Shown piece by piece: positions 58,560 to 64,000 of a DNA stretch of 64,000 bases. Position numbers and translations under genes: made by a program. Numbering within the stretch: the first letter of the stretch is position 1; each line of letters begins with the position of its first letter. The stretch is from Litoribacter ruber (GTDB lineage: Bacteria > Bacteroidota > Bacteroidia > Cytophagales > Cyclobacteriaceae): assembly GCF_018500185.1 (NCBI RefSeq), contig NZ_JAHBGI010000011.1, positions 46,394 through 110,393 on the forward strand, given 5' to 3'. The notes under the pieces are model-generated. The model did not search any database, was not told where the DNA came from, and saw nothing but the letters and a program-made list of their open reading frames with translations.

Positions 58560-58634
58560 ACTTTTTCCTTCGGCAGTGCGAACTGCATCAGGTTCAAAGG
58601 GTATAATCTCAGCCCAACTGGGCACCCCTAAAGT
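58560..58634 (-). ncRNA. TPP riboswitch (THI element) upstream of thiM
   Basis: On the minus strand the conserved core reads AGGGGTGCCC, GGGCTGAGAT, ACCCTTTGAACCTGATGCAG, TTCGCACTGCCGAAGGAA: the pyrimidine-sensing CUGAGA and the pyrophosphate-sensing GAACCTGATGCAG motifs are intact. It lies 48 bp upstream of the thiM start and should turn the thi operon off when thiamin pyrophosphate is abundant. TCAAAGGG in the leader (58538-58545) is complementary to CCCTTTGA in the aptamer (58594-58601) and may be the alternative-pairing partner. Confidence 0.95.
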
Positions 58635-58679
58635 TTGATTATGGGAACTAAGTTAGTAAATTCTGCCATCGAAGGCAAT

Positions 58680-59141
58680 TTATGGCCAAGCTTTTAGAGC
58701 CGCTTCGGCGATGATTCCATCCTGTTCGCTTGTTACCCCACTGATTCCGATGGCTCCTATCACGCGGTCTCCATCTTTGATTGGCAACCCACCTTCCACG
58801 GCTACCACATTCGGCAAACTCATTAAATGGCTGTTTCCGCTCTTGGCTCCATCTTCAAAAACCTTGGTAGACCGCTTGAAATAGACAGAAGTTTTTGCTT
58901 TGGCAATGGCCACTTCCACGCTGCCCACCTGGGTGCCGTCCATGCGCCTCAAGGCCAGCAAATGCCCACCTTCATCCAAAATGGCAATGACCACGTTCCA
59001 GTTGTCCTGTCTGGCCCGCTCCTCAGCCGCATCTGAAATCTTCTGTGCAGCCTCCAGGTCAAGGGCACGGGTTTGGGAAAGGGCAAGGTTGGTGATGGAA
59101 AAGAAAAATAAAGCGATTAAAAGTCTTTTTTTGATGTCCAT
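58680..59141 (-). CDS. Secreted GlcG/HbpS-like protein
   Basis: 153 residues. Signal peptide ends LALSQ, then a single GlcG/HbpS (DUF336) domain: NWVVAILDEGGHLLALRRMDG-type core (residues about 47-65), AKAKTSVYFKRST and the C-terminal GGLPIKDGDRVIGAIGISGVTSEQD, all typical. HbpS of Streptomyces binds heme and other members sense iron or aldehydes; the ligand of this exported copy is unknown. It is not in an operon with its neighbours. Its 5' side faces the TPP riboswitch leader 46 bp from its stop codon. Confidence 0.87.
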   Translation of the reverse strand: MDIKKRLLIALFFFSITNLALSQTRALDLEAAQKISDAAEERARQDNWNVVIAILDEGGHLLALRRMDGTQVGSVEVAIAKAKTSVYFKRSTKVFEDGAKSGNSHLMSLPNVVAVEGGLPIKDGDRVIGAIGISGVTSEQDGIIAEAALKAWP

Positions 59142-59224
59142 GGTGAAGAAAATTAGTGGAGATTAAATTTACGGATTTCCTAGCTGAGATTTTCCAAAAG
59201 CTGAAAATTATTAAAGGGGAGGTG

Positions 59225-59306
59225 TTTGTCAGGCTTCAGCAAAAAACTCTGTGAAACTATTTTTTTTTAAAACCCATTTAAACTCTGTTTCCTTTTCTTT
59301 TACGCC
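59225..59306. repeat. CTCTGTGAAACT-type intergenic repeat after recG
   Basis: The words AAAAAACTCTGTGAAACT (59239) and CATTTAAACTCTGTTTCCTTT lie between recG and the GlcG-like gene. A sister copy with CTCTGCGAAACTCC and TTTAAACTCGGTGCAACTCTG is at 63870-63930, and related CACAGAGG words occur at 55367. The 165-bp gap has no gene. Confidence 0.55.
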
Positions 59307-61400
59307 TCAACTTATCCGGCTCCAATTGACCTGATGTTTTCTTTGGCTTTGGACCTGCCGTAGGATCAGGGCATTGCTGGGGTGGCTGAGATCAGGGTCC
59401 TCGGCCAGGATATTCTGGGCGGCATCTCTTGCAATGGCCAAGATAGGGGCATCCTTGCTCAGGTCACCGATCAGCAGGTCCATGATGCCACTCTGCTGTG
59501 TGCCCATCAGGTCACCAGGGCCACGCAGTTTGAGATCTACATCTGCAATCTCAAAACCGTTATTTGTTCTGACCATGGTGTTAAGGCGGATTCGGCTGTC
59601 TTTTGAGAGTTCATATTTGCTCATCAGCACACAATAGGACTGCTCGGCGCCACGTCCCACGCGCCCTCTGAGCTGGTGGAGCTGGGAGAGGCCAAACCTT
59701 TCTGCATTTTCAATGATCATGACTGAGGCATTGGGCACATTTACACCCACCTCAATCACGGTGGTGGCCACCATGATCTTGGTTTCTCCTTTGACAAACC
59801 GCTGCATCTCGTAATCCTTGTCAGCCGGCTTCATTGCTCCGTGCACGATGCTGAGTGGATATTGCGGAAAGGCCCTGGCGATACTTTCATATCCATCCAT
59901 CAAGCTCTTTAAATCCATCTTTTCCGATTCCTCAATGAGCGGATAGACTATATAAACCTGCCTGCCCAATTCGATTTCTTTCTTGATAAACCCAAAAACC
60001 TTGAGCCTGTCCTTGTCATAGCGGTGTACAGTCTGGATAGGTTTTCTGCCAGCCGGTAGCTCATCAATGACCGAAATGTCGAGATCCCCGTAAAGGGTCA
60101 TCGCCAAAGTCCTGGGAATAGGCGTGGCGGTCATGACCAGTACATGCGGAACAAACTGCTTGTTTTTGGCCCAAAGTTTTGCCCGCTGGGCCACACCGAA
60201 TCTGTGCTGCTCATCCACGATGGCTAGGCCAAGATTCTTGAACTGGACGATATCTTCCAAAAGCGCATGGGTGCCGATAAGTATATGGAGTTCTCCGCTC
60301 AACAAAGCTGCATGGATCTTTTTCCGTTCCGACTTCTTGGTGCTGCCTGTCAGCAAGGCAATATTGAGCCCCATCATATCCGCAAATTCCTTCAAGCCCT
60401 CATGATGCTGGTTGGCCAAAATCTCCGTGGGTGCCATCAGACAAGCCTGTGACGATGAGCCTATGGCCACCAGGCAGCAGATAAAAGCCACCATGGTTTT
60501 GCCGCTCCCTACATCGCCTTGGATCAACCGGTTCATCTGCTTTCCCGATCGCATGTCGTTATAAGCCTCCTTGATCACCCTTTTCTGCGCTCCGGTAAGT
60601 TCAAACGGGATATGGTTTTTATAAAATTCCGTCAGCAGGTTGGTATCTGAAAGAATCTGCCCCTGGGATTTCTCCGTTCGGGTCAATTTAAGTTTCAACA
60701 ACCTGAGCTGTACATAAAAAAACTCCTCAAACTTTAGCCTATAAATGGCTTTTCTCAAAACCTCAGGGTTTGAGGGAAAGTGTATTTCTTTGATCGCAGG
60801 CTTTTTTGCCAGAAGGTTGAACCTCTCCAAAATGCTTGTCGGTAAAGTTTCGTGGATCTGAGGTAGGGCATTTTGCAGCAGGATTTCCATGATTTTGGAA
60901 ATGCCCTTGCTGTCGAGAAATTTTGCCCGTAGTTTTTCGGTAGTGGAATAGACCGGCTGAAAGGCATTTCGGTTTTCTGTTGCCGCTGTATAGATTTCGA
61001 GTTCGGGGTGGGCGATGCTGAATTTGCGACCGTATTGATTGGGCTTTCCAAAAGCAATATAAACCGCTCCAACGGTAAGTTTTTTGACCACCCATTGTAC
61101 CCCTTTAAACCAGGTCAGTTCCATTTCCCCGGTTTCGTCTCTGAAGTAGCCTACCAGCCGCTTCCTTCTCCCGTCACCGATGGTTTCTATTTTGACCAAC
61201 CTGCCCAATATCTGTACGTGATCAAGTTCGGGGGTGAGGTGTCGGATTTTGTAAAACTTGGTGCGGTCTTCATACCGGAAAGGATAATGCTGCAGCAATT
61301 CCCCAAAAGTAAAAATGTTGAGTTCTTTGTTGAGCAACTCAGCTTTTTGGGGGCCTACGCCTTTCAGAAATTCTATTTTGGTATCGAAGTAGCCGGGCAC
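59307..61400 (-). CDS. recG: ATP-dependent DNA helicase RecG
   Basis: 697-residue branch-migration helicase that regresses stalled replication forks. N-terminal wedge/OB domain (GVGPQKAELLNKELNIFTFG), Walker A GDVGSGKTMVAF near residue 297, DEQHRFG (motif II) near 396, TATPIPRTLAMTLYGDLDIS, and motif VI QLRGRVGRGAEQSYCV near 578. The length fits. The start is a GTG at 61400, the only one giving the conserved N-terminus; the upstream bases contain no in-frame ATG. It stands alone, divergent from the DUF4221 pair. Confidence 0.96.
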   Translation of the reverse strand: MPGYFDTKIEFLKGVGPQKAELLNKELNIFTFGELLQHYPFRYEDRTKFYKIRHLTPELDHVQILGRLVKIETIGDGRRKRLVGYFRDETGEMELTWFKGVQWVVKKLTVGAVYIAFGKPNQYGRKFSIAHPELEIYTAATENRNAFQPVYSTTEKLRAKFLDSKGISKIMEILLQNALPQIHETLPTSILERFNLLAKKPAIKEIHFPSNPEVLRKAIYRLKFEEFFYVQLRLLKLKLTRTEKSQGQILSDTNLLTEFYKNHIPFELTGAQKRVIKEAYNDMRSGKQMNRLIQGDVGSGKTMVAFICCLVAIGSSSQACLMAPTEILANQHHEGLKEFADMMGLNIALLTGSTKKSERKKIHAALLSGELHILIGTHALLEDIVQFKNLGLAIVDEQHRFGVAQRAKLWAKNKQFVPHVLVMTATPIPRTLAMTLYGDLDISVIDELPAGRKPIQTVHRYDKDRLKVFGFIKKEIELGRQVYIVYPLIEESEKMDLKSLMDGYESIARAFPQYPLSIVHGAMKPADKDYEMQRFVKGETKIMVATTVIEVGVNVPNASVMIIENAERFGLSQLHQLRGRVGRGAEQSYCVLMSKYELSKDSRIRLNTMVRTNNGFEIADVDLKLRGPGDLMGTQQSGIMDLLIGDLSKDAPILAIARDAAQNILAEDPDLSHPSNALILRQVQSQRKHQVNWSRIS

Positions 61401-61592
61401 GGGTTGAAAGGGGTATGTTTTAAAAACTTCCCAAATTAAAACAAATCCAGGAAAAGATGGCTAAGAAGGTACAAAAACCTACTTTGCCTTCAATGCACTA
61501 ATAAATTGTCGTATCTATGACTTTTTAAAACTTAAAATTTATTAATGATTAGTGCAGAGTTTTAATTTTTTAGTCATATTTATAACCAAGTT

Positions 61593-62714
61593 ATGAAAAA
61601 GTTTTATCCAATTTTTGCAGCGGCTTTGTTTTTTGCTTGTTCAGAAAACCCAAAGGATCTTTCCCAAAGCCAATCACTTTCTCTCAACTTTGAGCTTGAC
61701 ACCGTGATGGTGGATGCGGGGGATGATATTATTTTTTTGGCAGGTGGACTCCATCAATCGGACTTGAGTTCTGATGGAACGACATTTTATAATTTTGATT
61801 TCAATGAGAATCTTCTCGAGGTCATTGATCTGGATAATCTTCGGCTCTCTCATAAAATCCCATTTGAGAAGGAAGGACCAAATGGTACCGGAAACGTATA
61901 TGGAGTTCAAAATTTGAGTGATGGGAGGTACCTTTTGTCCAATTTTACATCAATTGGTATTTTTTCAGAGCAAGGCCAAAGGGAGGATTCATATGATTTT
62001 TCGAAGGTTCCTTCAGGTATTCTCGAAGAGGGTGAAGTCGTTTCGTCGGATGGTATTTTATCAGAGGATGGAAAGTACTTTGTGTCATTTTATGCTAAAG
62101 GATGGGCAGGTGCCCATGGTATCGCCAAGCTAGACCTTGAAACCCGTGAGATCTTAAGATTTCCTGTAGATCAATTGAAAGCTTTGGATAGGTATACGAT
62201 GAAATCCCATGATGAATATAAAATGGAAATAAGTATGGTGGCCAACCATCTTTCGTGGCATGAGGAAAAGTTGCTCATCAGCAATTCAGTAGAAAATCAA
62301 CTTTTGGTTATTGACCCTAACCATAATAGCATTTCTCAACATTCTTATGAAGCTCTATTGACACCTAACTATTCTAAGGAGCCTAATAAGAGGGATTTTG
62401 ATACATTTGAAGAAATAGGAGAAGTGGGTGAGACTTACCGTAACGAGGTCTACTTTGGAAAATGGCTTTTTGATCCTCTATCTGAAAGATTTTACAGACT
62501 GAGCCATATATTTGAAAGGGAGGTTGGGGAAGACCAGGAGGAATATAAAGTAGTGCTGACAGTTTTTGACAAGGATTTTCAGCAGTTGTATGAAGGTCTC
62601 ACACCATTGAAAAGTAATTACTTCAATCCGTTTGTAAGAGGTGGAAAGCTTTACCTCTTCGAAAACATCAATGACGAACTTGCATTTATCGTCCTTACCA
62701 TCAATGAAGCATAA
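61593..62714 (+). CDS. DUF4221-family lipoprotein, copy 1
   Basis: 373 residues. The lipoprotein signal ends LFFACSEN (Cys16). The rest is a beta-rich, WD/propeller-like repeat protein typical of DUF4221, a Cytophagales family of unknown function: FELDTVMVDAGDDIIFLAGG near residue 35, NLRLSHKIPFEKEGPNGTG, SNFTSIGIFSE, LVIDPNHNSISQHSYE, and a C-terminal FENINDELAFIVL. The next gene is a close paralogue starting 1 bp after the stop, so the pair arose by tandem duplication and is probably on one transcript. Surface exposure is inferred. Confidence 0.85.
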   Translation: MKKFYPIFAAALFFACSENPKDLSQSQSLSLNFELDTVMVDAGDDIIFLAGGLHQSDLSSDGTTFYNFDFNENLLEVIDLDNLRLSHKIPFEKEGPNGTGNVYGVQNLSDGRYLLSNFTSIGIFSEQGQREDSYDFSKVPSGILEEGEVVSSDGILSEDGKYFVSFYAKGWAGAHGIAKLDLETREILRFPVDQLKALDRYTMKSHDEYKMEISMVANHLSWHEEKLLISNSVENQLLVIDPNHNSISQHSYEALLTPNYSKEPNKRDFDTFEEIGEVGETYRNEVYFGKWLFDPLSERFYRLSHIFEREVGEDQEEYKVVLTVFDKDFQQLYEGLTPLKSNYFNPFVRGGKLYLFENINDELAFIVLTINEA

Positions 62715-62715
62715 T

Positions 62716-63831
62716 ATGAAAAGATTTTTATTGCCCCTATCTCTGATGTTTGGCATCGCCTGCTCTGACAAGGGTTCCGAAGAAGGAGCTCAGCAACTAA
62801 CCCTGACTTTTGAAGTGGACACCGTGATGGTGGATGCGGGGGAGGATTTTATTTATTTAAGAAGTGGGCTCTATCGTGCGGAGCTTAGTTCTGATGGCAG
62901 AGCATTGTATAATTTCAATGACAATGAAAATCTGCTCGAGGTGATTGATATGGATAATCTTAGGCTTTCTCACAAAATCCCCTTTGAAAAGGAGGGGCCA
63001 CATGGTACCGGACAAGTATATAGATTTCAAGATTTGACTAATGGGAATTATCTTATATCAAATTTTACTTCAATAGGTATTTTTACAGACAAAGCTCATA
63101 GAAAGGAATACCATAAATTTTCTACACTATCAGAAGAGGTCATGGAAAAGGGTGAGATTGTCTCACCTGAGGGTATTTTATTAAAAAATGGAAAAACATA
63201 TGTAACTTTTTATGCAAAAGGTTGGGCAGTAACAGATGGAATTGTAAAGTTTGATTTGGAGTCCAATGAAGCAATTAAGTTACCCGTTGATCAATTAACA
63301 GCCTTGGATAGGTTTACTGTTAAAGTTCATGATAAAACGCAGACAGAAATTAATTGGGTAGGTAAATATTTGTCTTCATATGGGGAAAAAGTACTTATAA
63401 GCAATTCCGTGGATAATCAGCTTTTAATATATGATCCTGAAGAGAATAGTATTATTCAACATGATTTCCAAGCTAAACTGACAGCCAACACGCCTAAGGA
63501 GTTTGCGAGAAGAGAAGTAGATACGCAGGATGAATTAATGGAAATAGGCAACTCTTTTCGAAATGATATATTTTTCAGTCAATGGATATTTGATTCTACC
63601 GCCGAAAGGTTTTACAGGTTAACCTACCTTTTGGATAAGGAAGTGGATGGACAAAAAGAATTCAAAACAGTATTAACCATTCTTGACAAGGAATTTCAGC
63701 AGGTGTATGAGGGAGTGACACCCTTGAAGAAAAAGTATTTCAAGCCGTTCGTGAGGGAAGGCAAATTATACCTTTATGAAAATATAAACGATGAATTGGG
63801 CTTCATTGTCCTTTCTATTACTGAGGTTTGA
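62716..63831 (+). CDS. DUF4221-family lipoprotein, copy 2 (tandem paralogue)
   Basis: 371 residues from the ATG at 62716 (MKRFLLPLSL), right after the stop of copy 1; any longer reading overlaps that gene. Lipoprotein signal ends FGIACSD (Cys16). It repeats copy 1 closely: DTVMVDAGEDFIYLRSG, NLRLSHKIPFEKEGPHGTG, SNFTSIGIFTD, QVYEGVTPLKKKYF and YENINDELGFIVLSI. The middle part (about residues 130-240) is more divergent. Function unknown for both. The segment after it carries a CTCTG-type repeat and ends near a convergent gene. Confidence 0.85.
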   Translation: MKRFLLPLSLMFGIACSDKGSEEGAQQLTLTFEVDTVMVDAGEDFIYLRSGLYRAELSSDGRALYNFNDNENLLEVIDMDNLRLSHKIPFEKEGPHGTGQVYRFQDLTNGNYLISNFTSIGIFTDKAHRKEYHKFSTLSEEVMEKGEIVSPEGILLKNGKTYVTFYAKGWAVTDGIVKFDLESNEAIKLPVDQLTALDRFTVKVHDKTQTEINWVGKYLSSYGEKVLISNSVDNQLLIYDPEENSIIQHDFQAKLTANTPKEFARREVDTQDELMEIGNSFRNDIFFSQWIFDSTAERFYRLTYLLDKEVDGQKEFKTVLTILDKEFQQVYEGVTPLKKKYFKPFVREGKLYLYENINDELGFIVLSITEV

Positions 63832-63864
63832 TCAGATATAAGAAATCCCTAAAAAAAAACTTAT

Positions 63865-63930
63865 TTTGATTTCTCCGCAAAGAAACTCTGCGAAACTCCT
63901 GTTTAAACTCGGTGCAACTCTGTGTCCTTT
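63865..63930. repeat. CTCTGCGAAACTCC-type intergenic repeat, sister of 59225
   Basis: AAACTCTGCGAAACTCC and TTTAAACTCGGTGCAACTCTGTGTCCTTTT parallel the words near 59239-59300. Here too it lies between the ends of two genes. Confidence 0.55.
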
Positions 63931-63935
63931 TTTCT

Positions 63936-64000
63936 CTACTCCAACCTCGGCAAGCTCAACTTGTACTTAACCGCTACCAACCTGATGATGATCACGATGC
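63936..64000 (-). CDS. C-terminal end of a membrane protein, possibly TRIC/YicG family
   Basis: Only the last 21 codons are visible. They read IVIIIRLVAVKYKLSLPRLE then a TAG stop at 63936: a hydrophobic helix followed by a short basic tail ending LP. The pattern resembles the C-terminus of TRIC-type (UPF0126, YicG) inner-membrane cation channels, whose last helix ends in RLLAI...LP. This is a weak identification from a very short stretch; the rest of the gene lies beyond the window. It is convergent to the DUF4221 pair. Confidence 0.4.
   Translation of the reverse strand, partial: IVIIIRLVAVKYKLSLPRLE

Noticed and set aside
57721..58560. Longer thiM start at 58560
   Set aside because: It begins with TTG at the very end of the TPP riboswitch and adds residues with no family similarity; the ATG at 58512 gives the conserved N-terminus.

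Overview
The window reads as chromosomal DNA of a Bacteroidota bacterium, most likely order Cytophagales and family Cyclobacteriaceae (Algoriphagus/Cyclobacterium/Echinicola-like). This rests on the protein families seen (DUF4221 lipoproteins, DUF3127 protein, TonB receptor with an N-terminal carboxypeptidase-like domain, Big_5-type Ig lipoprotein after mnmG), on many lipoprotein and outer-membrane barrel genes, on weak Shine-Dalgarno signals and on several TAnnTTTG-type -7 promoter elements. The species cannot be named from the sequence alone. No phage, insertion sequence, CRISPR array, rRNA or tRNA was seen.

Layout. 1-1183: a 3'-truncated histidine ammonia-lyase gene, divergent from a LysR regulator. 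1386-8700: LysR regulator, ABC exporter, secreted M20D amidohydrolase, small lipoprotein, AbgT-family transporter and a LytTR regulator with a degenerate receiver. 8733-14041 (minus strand): a tight run comF, SDR, PLP decarboxylase, two unknown genes, a hotdog thioesterase and nadC. 14119-21116 (plus strand): housekeeping genes (exonuclease III, RsbW-like ATPase, ybeY, mnmG, methyltransferase, Ig-like lipoprotein). Three parS-type palindromes lie just upstream of mnmG, and a 477-bp gene-free DnaA-box-rich, AT-rich segment follows at 21117-21593. Together these point to the chromosomal origin region.

21594-29312: two barrel proteins, then a MarR regulator with a 16-bp palindromic operator followed by a fadN-fadA-fadE beta-oxidation operon ending in a clear terminator. 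29494-32819: a complete light-sensing cassette, bacteriophytochrome histidine kinase, single-domain response regulator and heme oxygenase that would make its biliverdin chromophore. 32816-37083 (minus): a compact three-gene operon of an SbnA-like PLP synthase, an FAD/NAD(P)-binding protein and a fold-III PLP decarboxylase (Y4yA-like). This is the best candidate here for an uncharacterised amino-acid-derived biosynthetic pathway.

37261-55332: mixed genes: GNAT, MscS channel, SDR-DUF2867 protein, two linked lipoproteins, universal stress protein, SDR, Rieske protein, VTT membrane protein, SlyD-like isomerase, TonB receptor, nitroreductase, two very small membrane proteins, DUF3127 protein, MATE exporter and a PIF1-like helicase. 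55537-58634 (minus): a TPP riboswitch followed by thiM-thiE-thiD-tenA for thiamin salvage. 58680-64000: a secreted GlcG/HbpS-like protein, recG, two tandem DUF4221 lipoproteins and the C-terminal end of a probable membrane protein on the minus strand.

Several families of short intergenic repeats recur between genes: a CCTGCCAGGT hairpin at 6258 and 57034, and CTCTGTGAAACTC-like elements near 55370, 59245 and 63875. All functional assignments come from reading motifs and gene context; no database search was run.
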